A stretch of DNA of 64,000 nucleotides from Tetracentron sinense (Eukaryota > Streptophyta > Magnoliopsida > Trochodendrales > Trochodendraceae), in the NCBI GenBank assembly GCA_015143295.1, contig CM026560.1, forward strand, positions 3,598,501-3,662,500, given 5' to 3'. Each line of letters opens with the position of its first letter. Position 1 is the first letter of the stretch. Under the pieces are notes generated by a model. The model was not told the DNA's origin and did not search any database. It worked only from the letters and a program-made list of their open reading frames with translations. The position numbers and the translations under genes were made by a program. Positions 9,419 to 21,400 of this stretch are shown piece after piece.

Positions 9419-11520
9419 TGCAAAAACCCGGTGCAATGCACAGGTGTGAATAAAAAAATAAATCTTTAAACTATTTCTCTATCCCTCTTATCACAATTTC
9501 CTAAAATTTCTCTCTACATTTTCTCTCTATCCTTCTTATCTTTCTTTTGTCCCTCTTATCACAATCCTCTAAAATCTCCCTCTACATTCCCTCTCTATCC
9601 TTCTTATCTCTATCCCTCTTATCACAATCTCCTAAAATCCTTCCCAAGGTGAGAGAGAGAGAGATAACGGTTAAGATTAGAAATAGAGCGGTGGAGAGAA
9701 CAATTCCCTAAAATCCCTTTAATGGCTTTTGAATTGAGAGGGAGACGTCAAAGAGAGTTTAACGGTTGAGATTAAAGAAGGGTGCCACATGGCATCCTTA
9801 AAATAGAACTCATAGAATTCTTAGGATTGAAGATTAGAGAGAGAGGGGTTAGGTGGCACTTATTTCTTTATATTATAGTGTACTAGCAGAGACCCCGTGC
9901 GATGCACGGTAATAATTAAGAATATCTAAAATTAAATAATTTTATTTATTTGATATACATTATTATTTGTATTAATTAATTAATTTTATAATAATAATAA
10001 TTTATTATTATTTTAATAACATTTATAGGAAAATCATAAGTTTCTTAGTATTAAACTTAAATTATACACCCAAGAGTTGGAAATAAGAGAGAACTCTAGA
10101 ACATAGGGCTCTAGGATGAGATAGTGGGTCCCAAACTTGTAAGATGTGGAGATAAGAAAGGAGTCTACAATAGTGGAGATAGAGAGGGCTCCAGGATGAA
10201 ATAGTAGGTCCCAAATTTGAACCGTGAAGATTAAAGAGAAAAGCCACATGTTATCTCTAAAATAAAACTTATGAGACTGGAGGGATTGAAGTTTGGAGAG
10301 CAAAGAGAAAAGTCTTATTTCTTTATATTATAGTAGTAGATTATAATAATTTATTATTATTTTAATAATATTTAATAGAAAATCATAAGTGTTTTAGTAT
10401 TAAGCTTAAATTAATACACCTAGAGTAGAAGATAAGAGAAGACTCTACAATAGTGGAGATAGTGAGGGCTCTAGGATGAGATAGTGGGTCCCAAATCTAC
10501 TTATAAGAGTTGAAGATAATAGAGGACTCTACAATAGTGGAGATAGAGAGGACTTTAGGATGAGATAGTGGGTCCCAAACCTGAACGGTGGAGATTAAAG
10601 AGAAAAACCACATGTCATTTCTAAAATAGAACTTATAAGAATGAAGGGATGGGAGTTTAGAGAGCAAAGGGAGAAAGTCTTATTTCTTTATAGTACTAGC
10701 AGAGACCCGTGCGATGCATGGTAATAATTAAGAATATCTAAAATTAAATAATATTATTTATTTATTTAAATATCAAGGAATATATTTTAAGAATATTTCA
10801 TAAATTTTATTTTTAATAGTATTAGTTTTTTATTATTTGATATACATTATTATTTATATTAATTAATTAACTTTATAATAATAATTTATTATTATTTTAA
10901 TAACATTTATAGGAAAATCATAAGTTATTTAGTATTAAACTTAAATTAATATACCCAAAAGTTGGAGATAAGAGAGAACTCTATTAATAGTGGAGATAGA
11001 TAGGACTCTAGGATAAAATAGTGGGCCCCAAACTGTAAGAGTTGGAGATAAGAGAGGAGTTTATAATAGTGGAGATAGAGAAGACTCTAGGATGAAATAG
11101 TGGGTCCTAAATTTGAATGGTGGAGATTAAAGAAAAAAGCCACATGTCATCTCTAAAATAGAACTTATGAGATTGGAGGGATTGAAGTTTGGAGAGCAAA
11201 GAGTTTGATAACTGATGACTTAAATCAAACAGTGGAGATTTAAGAGGGAAGCCACATGGCATCCCTAGGATTGAACGTATAAATAAGTGTTTTGGGAGAT
11301 AGAGATGTGTGAGAAAATTTATGAGAGGTTAAAGGTTATTTTGTTTGATGTCAGTTTGTAAAGACGTATTGTTTGATAACTGATGACCTAAATCAAACGG
11401 TGGAGATTAAAGAGGGAAGCCACGTGGCATCCCTAGGATTAAACATATAGGATTCGAGAGATTGGAGTTTGGAGAGCAAGGAGAAAGTCTTATTTCTTTA
11501 TATTATAGTATAGATAAAGT
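9417..11520 (-). mobile_element. Head-to-tail array of non-autonomous Helitrons
   Basis: Three Helitron-type 3' ends read leftward. Each has a GC-rich hairpin (CCGTGCGATGCACGG at 9895-9909, a close copy at about 10706-10721, and a diverged one at about 9428-9441). In the first two a CTAG is separated from the hairpin by a few bases (9883-9886 and 10696-10699). Matching 5' ends on the minus strand begin CTATAATATAAAGAAATAAG (about 9861-9879, 10316-10333, 10681-10693 and 11491-11510). Bodies share blocks such as AGTGGGTCCCAAA and GCCACATGTCAT. Inside the last unit a block starting TTTGATAACTGATGAC is duplicated (about 11205 and 11370). There are no coding parts, so all copies are non-autonomous. 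Confidence 0.65.
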
Positions 11521-12449
11521 ATAGATATATAAATTATAAAGTTTAAAATTAAACGAATTATAAGGGATTAAAATATAAATATTAATAACTATGTAGTGTG
11601 TTTTTGTAATCTTAATTTTGTAATTATTGTATACCTAATTACTATGTAAAATATTGAAAAAAAATAGGAAAGAGGTCAATTTACTTCGGCCAGAATTCCA
11701 AAATTTTGAGAATTTTTTTTTTATTATTTTAAAGAAACACTTGAAATTTCAAAATCTTACAAAATTTTGGTTCAGATTAATTTCCCAAAAATTACACATC
11801 TTCAAACCTGGAGTTGCATAGTTGACGACTGCAACAAATGAGGTAATGGAGAGGGGAGCAACATATATAGCCTATAGGGCTAAGGGATAGCACACCTCCC
11901 ACATAGGTTTTAAACTTGAGACTGGGGCTAGCAATTCTAAAAAAAAATTCATGCATAATAATGAAGAGTTTTGCTAGCCTTACTTGGCTACGCTAAGCCA
12001 AATACCAACACGTGTCCTTGCTTTCTACCAAAAAAACGACAGATGTTGGTTTTCGGTTGAGAGTAGGGCTAGCACACCCCGTATAGTGAAATTATCATTA
12101 AACAAACAAAAAATTTAGAGGGTGGCAATTTAAAAAAAACTCATCTTTGGATTGGAGTTTTAATTCAGTGGTGTAATTACAACAGGACCCCGGTCACTGT
12201 GGTCCCTGATGCATTATTTTGGTGTTTGGTTTTAAAGGTAGGAGGATGTTGATTGGGGTTTTGAATGGTTGGTGGAGGTGATAAAAACTACTGGGCCTAA
12301 TTTGAAGAATGGGCCGGCCTTGATTGCTGGGCTGCTAGGATAGACACTGAAATGACACCCATCTTCGTAGAAAGAGCTGCCCTTTACCTCTCAATGGTGT
12401 TCTTCTCCAATCCCCACTATAAATGCCCCCCCCTATATGTAAGTAAAAA
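11521..12449. other. Intergenic DNA, nothing recognised
   Basis: No open frame or transposon ends were identified. A plus-strand ACTATAAATGC at about 12415 could be a TATA box but has no gene downstream that I can support. Confidence 0.4.
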
Positions 12450-12701
12450 TAGAAAGTTGCCAAAAACTCCCTAATTTTTATCATCTTATAATAATGTTCT
12501 TAACAAGAGAGAGAAAGGCAAGTAGTAGTAGTCACAAATTCTTCAAATCAAACTCAGTCAAACAGTTTCATGAAATCAAGCTAATTTCCTTGCGTATTAT
12601 CAGCACCAAGTTAAGAGCCAAATGGATCAGATTCTATGTCAAGGTTTAGCATAAAAACTCTCAAGTTCAGAATATATGTACGGTCCAAGACATACCGAGA
12701 C
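12450..12701 (-). other. Probable 3' UTR of the DIM1/YLS8 gene
   Basis: This lies directly downstream of the stop codon on the coding strand and is AT-rich, with no competing open frame. The polyadenylation point cannot be fixed from sequence alone. Confidence 0.4.
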
Positions 12702-13010
12702 TTAGTAACGATACTTGGTGGAGTAGTCTTTGGGGGCAATAACCAGACCCCGACCCTTCCTAGCCCCACGGTAGACAGTCTCAACAATGTCAATGAACTC
12801 CTGTTTGTCCTTGAGGGCCCAGTTGATCTTGTTGTTGTTTCCCGTGCCCAAGTCAATCATAATATGCTTGTTCCGGAAGAAGAACATGATCGTTGATGGG
12901 TCATACAGCTCATACATGGTGTTAAAGTCAGGCACCTCCGTGATGTCCACCAGGTAGATCACTGCAAAGTTCTTTATTGTCTCCGCAACTGAAGCCAGAA
13001 CCTCGTCCAT
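12702..13010 (-). CDS. YLS8: DIM1/YLS8 exon 2 (residues 41-142 and stop)
   Basis: The acceptor reads TGTCAAATGCAG just before ATGGACGAGG at 13010. The open frame continues upstream of the acceptor to 13097, but that extension has no resemblance to the family and is intron. The exon is 309 nt including the stop. A plus-strand frame at 12636-12896 is its antisense shadow. Confidence 0.95.
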   Translation of the reverse strand: MDEVLASVAETIKNFAVIYLVDITEVPDFNTMYELYDPSTIMFFFRNKHIMIDLGTGNNNKINWALKDKQEFIDIVETVYRGARKGRGLVIAPKDYSTKYRY

Positions 13011-15423
13011 CTGCATTTGACAACAGAACATCATAAATTTGCCATCTGACAATGTCAGACTCAATGGCCGGAATTTGAGATCAAGAAGGGAAGACAACTA
13101 CACAATCTAGTTCATGTAACTAACTTCAATAGGGACTCCAAACAATTTGTAAAGGCAGATGGTGTGTGGATGGATGGATCTCACAATCTAGTTCTAATCA
13201 ATTTCTTCATACAGGTAATTTATTATATTATGTGGTTTATAAAGTGACATGTTTTGTGCAAGTGCTTTGTAGTTTGTACACACATGCTAACGTTCATGTT
13301 TCGTATGGATTATAATAGAGTGCAAACATGTATTATGGAGGTGATTTTCACAACACGTGATGCGTAGGTTTTGTTGTTGGTAAAATTTACAGGAGACGTG
13401 AATTTAAGGAAGAGAAAGAACAAATCTATTTTAAAATTTGTTGGTGCATGTGTTTTGCTGGTGCTACTCCATGAACCATGGGATCTTAGAGAAGTGAAAC
13501 TCTTTTCTATATTATATCAGGCGAAGTAGAGTGACTCTAATTCAGAGAAGGGTGCTACTCATGAGAATCCTTTATCCTATTGCTAGACCAAATGATCCAG
13601 ACTATTATTATTTCCATCCCTCAGTCAATCTTTTCTAGTTCTGTTTTCTAATTGTTGTTACTGTCCGGAATCAGATATATACTGATATGGAGTCTGACCA
13701 TCAGAATGTACAACAGATATGAAAATAAAGTACATGAGTTTAACAAAGTGACATTGGTGCACCCAGCAAAAAATACATATAGATTTTAGAGCCTGTTACA
13801 ACCATTTAAACGACATTACATCATTCACTGGACAGAAGCCAACTCAATTGAACCATCAAAGATGAAATGACATGATCTCCATGAGTACCAAGTGGCTCAT
13901 TAGTACAAGAGAATAATGACTGCATGTCCATATTCATGGTGTTTGCTGCTCCAGTTCCTCAATAGTTGCCTAGATTTGTCTATGGGACTACCAGAGACAC
14001 CTCAGTAGTTGAAAGCTCGATAAATCAAGAAATATGCTGATAAAAAAAATACTGATTGAATGGACAGAATAAAAATAAACACTTTCACAGGAGCTAGGGT
14101 GGGCTGCTCGCTTCCTATGAAGCTCGTTTCTCTGACTCAAGCTCATTTCCATCACGTTCCATTTAGTGGTTGAAGGAAGTTATGTATGTGGGAAGTTATG
14201 GGATATACCCTAGTCTACATCCTAAGGTGTGACCCTAAACAAGTATCGTTGGAGTGGAACATAAAGCACCTACTCCACAAATATATCATGTAAGATAAAA
14301 CTAAGGTATGGCAGTACATACCAATGTAATAGAAATGAGAGGCCAAGTCTCATTTCTTACTTCTCGTTTCCAAGGATTTTTTGAGACTAGCTTCTCGCTT
14401 TTTCTTTACTTCTCATTTTCGCTTCTCGCTCTAATAACTATGTAGCAACTAGCAGTATAACAATTAAAATTACCCATCAATTGTTAGACAACATTCCGCA
14501 ACCATAATACCCTAGAGCACAGTTTATGAGCAAGAATCTCCACTTGGAAGGAGATTAGTCCTTTGATGAGGAGAACAATAAGTATCCATGGTCCTGGAAC
14601 CCCACTTTCTGAAAGGGAGCAGTGCAGATGAACATTTACGTAACAAACATCCATTATGCCTTATTATTTGATTTCCACATGGCACATTGTGATTTTGTTA
14701 CCAAAACCGTTATGTAACACCGAAAAGACCATTACGTAACTCTAAATCTAAATTTGGTTGTGCAAGAGGCTTCTAGCCCAAACCGTTCCGTGATGGGCAT
14801 TACATAACAAATGTCCATTATGCTTTACTAAATGATTTCTATGTGGCACATTGCTTTGTTGTCACCGAAACCGTTGCGTAATGCAGAAATGACCACACGT
14901 AACACTGAAATCATTGCATTACGGCCATTACACAACACCGAAACCATTATGTACGGTAAAACTTTTAAGTAACCATTTTTATGCCCATTACAATGAAACA
15001 CGTAAATATCATGTTACCACTAGTAATGGTTCAGGTACTGACGAAACCGATACATAATGGTTTTGACGTTTTTTAAACCATGTAAAATACTGAGACATTA
15101 AGATAATTTTTCGTTTTATATTTGGTTAAAGTAACCCTTCATTTATTATGTTTAATATATTTAGGGTTTTAAAACCTCTTTGAACCTCTAATTTACGAGG
15201 ATTTCCCTAATAGACGTGAAAGGATTAAGAGTCATTGGCCTATAATGTTGTTTTTCATGACTTCTTCTCAATTGTATGTTGTAAACAAAGATTTTCCATT
15301 TGATGGGCGAATATCATATGTTTTTATATATGATATGCACAAAGCAATGCATCCAAATTGCACTTTGCCTGCCTTTTTAATTAATATTTTGATATCATGG
15401 ATAAAGCATTACTATAAATATAA

Positions 15424-15464
<41 letters not shown>

Positions 15465-18400
15465 TGTGTGTGTGTGCAAATTAGAGACTTTAAAATTAAC
15501 CATTTAAAAAAAAGAACTGTGAGGCCTCACCTCATGCCTCAAGCGGCCACACCTCACACACACCTTCACATTTATAAACACTGGTTGCACAAGCAAGCTT
15601 TCGACCTTGAGTTTCCACAACTCAAAATTTTTGTCCCATTGAATCTCAGCTATGTGCGATAAGATTTGATAACACATTCTTAGGTTTGAGGTTAAGGCTT
15701 TCAAGAAATAGAAAACATAACTCTAGTTGTAAGTACCCAAGTTTTACACCCCATCCCTAACTATAGTTAATGGCCTTAACCATGGTTAGCCTACCCTACC
15801 CTAGGTCTAACCCTAGACCTAACCCTAGGCCTAACCCCAGACCTAACCCTAGGCCTAACCCTAGGATTAACCCTAGGATTAGCCCTAGAACAAACCCTTT
15901 TCAATGACCCAAGACCCTTAATCCAAATCCCTACCCAGATTCCCTAAAGTCATAGGCTAAAATCCTAGGCCTAACCCTAGGATTAACCCTAGACCTAACC
16001 CTAGGATTAGCCCTAGACCAAACCTTTTTCAATGACCCAAGACCCTCAATCCAAATCCCTACCCAGATTCCCTAAAGTCCATAGGCTAAAATCCTAGTCT
16101 AAGCCCAAGATGATTTCATTTTTAAAAGACTAGGCCCAAGCCCTTAGCCCTGTCCCAATTCCTTAACCAAGTCATATTGCCTTAGTCCAATCCCAAGGCA
16201 AAAGGGCCCATAACTCTACAAAACCAAAGGCCCAGGGTTCAAGTCCAACACCCATGGCCCAAACTAAACAAAGCCAGTGCACAGCCCAAGGACCCAGCTT
16301 GTTTCTTCTCTTGTGTAAAACCCAACAAAACACCTTTCTGGTGTTAAAACCAGACCCTACAAGAGCCCCAGATCTGCCCATATCCATTTTTAGTGTAAAA
16401 ATTTGAATTCAAAACAAAATCTGCACTAACCTGTAATGCCCAGGTTGACCCTCTAATAGGTCTCCATTCCCTCACCTACCTCCCCCATATTACACCCATG
16501 CCACCACCTTCACTCTTGACCCATAAATATAGCCTTCAAAAGCCTATTTGAGGAGGAAAAAAAAAAGAGAAAAAATCCCAGCAATCCACTTGCAAAAGCC
16601 CACACCCAGGTTATCAAACCTTGTTTTTTTCTTGACCCTTTAGAGGTTTTGAGTTGAACCTGGGGAGAAGCTTTGGCTTCCCCCATCATGTGGTCACTCA
16701 CCTCTTGGGTGTTAGCCACCACCTACTTCAAAAACCTTGAGAGAAAGTTTGGTGGTAAGAGGGTAGGTCTTTTCCCACCATTTCTAATCTTTGCTTTTCT
16801 GTTATAGGATCCTAGTCCATTTATAGGTCCTTCTGTGCTTCTCTCCCCTTTACAGATTAGTGAAAGCCTCCCTATTCCATTGTCAATGAGATAGGGAGGC
16901 ACTTATGAAGGAGAGTGGTTTTCTTTTCTTTTTTTTAGAAGTATACATTTGTTTTGCTTGGTGAGCATGAGCAAGCCTTGGGATAACCCAAGAAGCCCAG
17001 ATAAAGCACTGGTCTAGTTTCCAATTCTTTGCAAATACTCCTGAAGTAATTCATGGAGTCCCTTGGCCTCCCCTAGATCATTGGATTCTTGTTGGGGAAT
17101 CATCTGAATTGTGCTACCCATTTGCGGTTTGCTCTCTTAAACCCCAGTCCAGAATTTTGGAATTCTAGACTATGCTAAGCTTGGAATGCACCTCTTTATG
17201 GCTTATACCAGGTTCGGTTAACCCTTGTCCCTAGTCCATCTTGCTTTGTAGGTTTAGAGGATCATTTGGATCTCTGGCCGTGCCAAGCATGTTACCATTT
17301 CAGTATGTCCAGAATCATGATTTGTTTTAAGGTGGCTGGTCACTTGGTCCATTTGGCATACCCGAGCAAGACCCAGGTCCCGACCTGAGTGTTAGTGTAT
17401 TTGGGCCAAATCCTTGTTCTAAAACCGCACCCCAAGGACCTGGTCACCCTCCTTTTAGCTCGTCCCTTGCGCCTAAAGCAATGCTGAAATGAGCACTATC
17501 ATGTGAGATGGGTTGCTCTATCTTTCATTTGGGCCCTGAAACTTGGCCTTAAACCAATGGAAATCACCTAGAACTGCTAGCTATCCGGAAAGGACTCAAG
17601 TTGGCAATTGGCTAGATATCACAGCCACACTAAGGTCTACATTTACTCAGATTCAAAATTCGTCATTGACCTACTCTCCTCAAGTAAAGAGCCACCCTGG
17701 AAGATGCGTAATGAAGTCAGGAAAGTTAAAGATCTTTCTTCTCTTTTTCAATCCTGCGTCCCCTTTCAAGTTTGGAGGGAATCCAATAGGGCAGTTGATT
17801 GGCTCGCCAACCTATGTAATTCAATTTCTTCTTTTTTGTTTGCTCTGCCTCCACGGGATATCCCGCCTGAGCTTGTTACCATCCTACATGATGATGGGTC
17901 GCGTATACCCTAGATTGTAAATTCCCCTTTTGATCTTATATATTTTGGTACGGGTCTGCCTAACCCCAGCTTACCTTCCCCAAAAAAAAAAGGCTGAGAT
18001 GTGTTTTAGACCATATGCCTTTGAATTTTCACCTCAATTTATTTTATTCTCTATTAGATTATGAGTAATTAGCAAAAAAACATGATTGATTTTGTAAAGT
18101 TCAAATCTGTATTGGTGAATTCTGAGACCAACATGTAAACGCATAAATTTACCGCCTTTCCTCCCCTCTCAACTCTAGGTATCGGAAATAGGTCCGAGAG
18201 TAGAGGAATGACGCTAAACTTATTTTTATGAGTCGCCACCTACTTAGGGGAAGTAGGATCCCGAGATAGCCCAAATGAGGGGGGGTCTACGGTCCAAAAT
18301 AGTCTAGGTAAGGGATCCCTTTAGGTCCTGGGGAAGGGGTTAGGCACCCCAGGACCTCCATCTGATGACGGTAACCTACTCATTAGGTCTAAATCAAACA

Positions 18401-21400
18401 TAAAAAAATCACTTAACATTTCCTAAAATTTATTAATTTTGCTAATCGAAATCAAAAAGGGAGTGTAAAAAAGTTTATTTTGGTTGGGGTCGAACCCTGA
18501 TTGGGCTGCCTACTTATCCGGTTAGTCGGAATCAGACCCTCAATAGTAGTTCGGGGTCCGTGACTGTTTTTATACTCGTTTCGGAGTGTAGTCACTTCCA
18601 ACTCGTGTTTGAGTTGGGGAGGGGAAGTGGAATGAGATTTATGAATCTCACTCCGGGAGATGGCAGCGCAGCTAGGTGCTCGTGGGGGAGCTCTAGGGGG
18701 CGTTCATTTATTAGGGTAAGTCTTTTTTTTACATTTTGTGGGTTTTTTAAATGTTTTTGTTATTTTGTATTTTTTTGATTTTTTTTGTATTTTAATTTTG
18801 GCAAGTTAACTAGTCAAGAACTAAACTAAATGCCCAAGGTAGGCAAAAGGGAAAACAAAGCCTAAATGACTTAATTAACTTAAAGGCAAAGAGCAGGGCG
18901 GATCGAGCGGCCTTAAACCAAAAGAGGCTATGGTTTAAATACGGACCCTGCTCTAGGTCCCAAGGGAGGATAGACCAGTACCTTTAATTTATTTTGATCT
19001 TTTTTTATTTTTTTTTGATTTTTTTTGTAGGGCTAACTAACGGGGTGGGCCACTTATTTAAGGTTAAGAAAGGAAAACTATCTAAGTGCCCAATGTAGGC
19101 AAAATAGGAAAAGAAAAATCGCGGCCTATCCCTATTGCACATACACGGATAATATATACATACACAACAAAGTAGAAGGGCCCCAAGGGATAGTTAATGG
19201 GCCAAGGCCCATTGACCACTAATGGTCAATTGGCTTTGGTCCACCATCATTCTATACCAAAATGGTTCTAGGGGCTTCTAATTCTATCGCCCAAGCTTTG
19301 AACAATCCAAAGAAATATTATACTACAATAAATGAAAGGTATTAAATGAAAATGGGGGTAAAGATATACCTGCGAGGGCTGGTAGGAGAGTTGATGACGG
19401 TTGAGAAGTAGAAGGACTATGGTGAGACACCCTATCTCACAAACACTCAACCCACAGAACAATGGGTTTACCCACAAAAAATAGAAGAAGTAATAAATAA
19501 ATAAATAAAACAAGAATAGCCACTGATCTGGGCCAAATTCTTCTCCTGTAAAGGTAAAATGATGAAAGTAAGATGACATATGATGAAAATAATAGCTCTA
19601 TCAATCTAAATCTAGACTAAAGGCAATCTGGATTGGAGAAATAAGGTTTGACAAAAAAATAAAGAATAAATAAATAAATAAATAGAAGAAAAAAAACGAA
19701 AATTAAAATGGTAGAAGAATTGGATACCTGAGATGGGAGAAATAGGAGAATAGGCGTCGGAGCTCTTCAGTAGATCGAATCTACAGAAGGGACCTGCGAT
19801 CGGGCAAGAGGTAAAAAAAAAAAAGAACTAAAAGAAATAAAATCTCGAGAAGGAAGATAACGCACAGATCTATATCATGAGATTTAGATCTAGATGGAAA
19901 TCTAAGAAATTATTCTAGATCTAAAAGAAAAGAGACCTGGACCGAAGTGGATCTGATCTTGATGAGCAGCGATGGCTGTAGACCTCGTGAAGGATCAGGA
20001 GATTTGGATATGCGGGACTGGTGTAGCTTGTCGGAGGTGTTGTTGGTGGCGATGGAATGGCCGTAGTTTAGATCGGAGATGGCCGAAAATGGTAGTAGAA
20101 CTCCCCGGGTGTGAAGCTAGAGAAATGGGTGAAAGGGAAGAACTCACGAACTGGATCTGCTGGCCAGAGAGGAGCTGGGGATGATCGGCGCAGGCGACCT
20201 ACTGAAAAGAGAAGATCTAAAGAAATTAGATCTGGAATTTTAAGATCTAAAACTAAAGAATCTGAATAAGGGAGAGTGAGGGTTCGAATTGTTACCCGAG
20301 AGGTGTTGGCTGGTGAAGACTTGGGCTGGAGAGGTGGACGGTGGCGACTAGTCTGCAACTCGCCCAAAAGGAAAAACCGCTGGAGATGAAGACGCCGGAG
20401 ATAGGAAGATGATCGGAGCAACTGAGATGAAAAAAAACTAATGTAGATGAGCAAAAACACAAAATAAAGGAGAAAAAGAACGTTTCAGATTTGGATTTCT
20501 AGATCTAAGGTTTAGATCTAGAAAGTTCAGATCTAAAAAAAGAACGGGAAATCAAAGAAGTGGAGCACCACTTACCTGAGAAAAAAAATGGTGGAGTAAA
20601 GAGCTAGTTGGTCGGAGTGGGTGATCGGAGCTCGACTTAGGAGAAATTCCTGGTTCTGTACAAATGAAATCAACCAAGCAAAAATCCGAATTAAATCTAG
20701 ACCTAGATCTAGAGAGAAATCAGATCAAGAGCTGACCAAACAAAACAACAAACAAAAAAAATGAGGAAAAGAAGAGGGCGGGGGAGTTACCGGAACTTGA
20801 GTGAGATGGCGTCTGCAAGGAAATGCTCCGGTGATGACGAGAGGTGTGGCTGATCAGTTGAGTAACAGAGTTGTTGCTGTTACAAATAGCACAAGAAAGA
20901 AGAAATGGGGAAGAGGAAGAACGGGAGAGAGATGAGAGCTGCTGCTCTCCTACGAATGAGATTTCGTTTTTCTTATTAAACCCTATCTCCTCCCTTATAT
21001 AAGCAACAGTGAAGGGCTTTGGGGGTTTTTGGGCCTGGGTTTAGGCCCTTGTTCTTTGGGCCTGCGTTATGTATGTGGCTTATGTATACATGGGCTTTAG
21101 AGTCTTGGCTTGGAGTAGGGAGAGATGGGTTTTGAGCAAAAGATTGGGACCTCTCTCCAACTCTCTCAATCTCTCTCTCGAGACCTTGAGACCAAAAAAA
21201 ACATTACAAAGCGAAATAAAAATAAATCAAATTAAAGAAATAAACAAAAATAGTTAATTAAATTAAATTAAAAGGGGGAATTTAGGGGTGTAAAAATGGG
21301 GTGTTCACAGTTGCCCCTCTTTGTCGGAAAGTGCTGGCAATTGATCGACAAAGATTGAAAAACCCGTCATTTTTACACACCTAAAACCTGTGAAAACTTG

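Noticed and set aside
12636-12896. Plus-strand frame of 86 codons
   Set aside because: Antisense shadow of DIM1 exon 2.
13011-13097. N-terminal extension of the DIM1 exon 2 frame (MSSLLDLKFRPLSL...)
   Set aside because: It lies beyond a proper acceptor and bears no similarity to the family N-end, which is found intact in exon 1.
15517-15560. GAGGCCTCACCTCATGCCTCAAG stretch as a MITE
   Set aside because: It resembles GAGGC-word MITEs, but no paired terminus was found within a plausible distance.
15780-16100. Interstitial telomere-like tract (CCCTAGG/CCCTAAC words)
   Set aside because: No uninterrupted CCCTAAA units occur, spacing is irregular, and the tract lies at the same place in a second Tat LTR, so it is an LTR feature.
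17543-17920. 125-codon plus-strand frame overlapping the LINE
   Set aside because: It overlaps the RNase H-encoding frame in another phase and lacks any domain.
19268-20460. 103- and 130-codon frames, repeated identically at 36065-37256, as a gene pair
   Set aside because: They are the two LTRs of one young Ogre element. Identity reflects the recent insertion, and no domain or codon signal is present.
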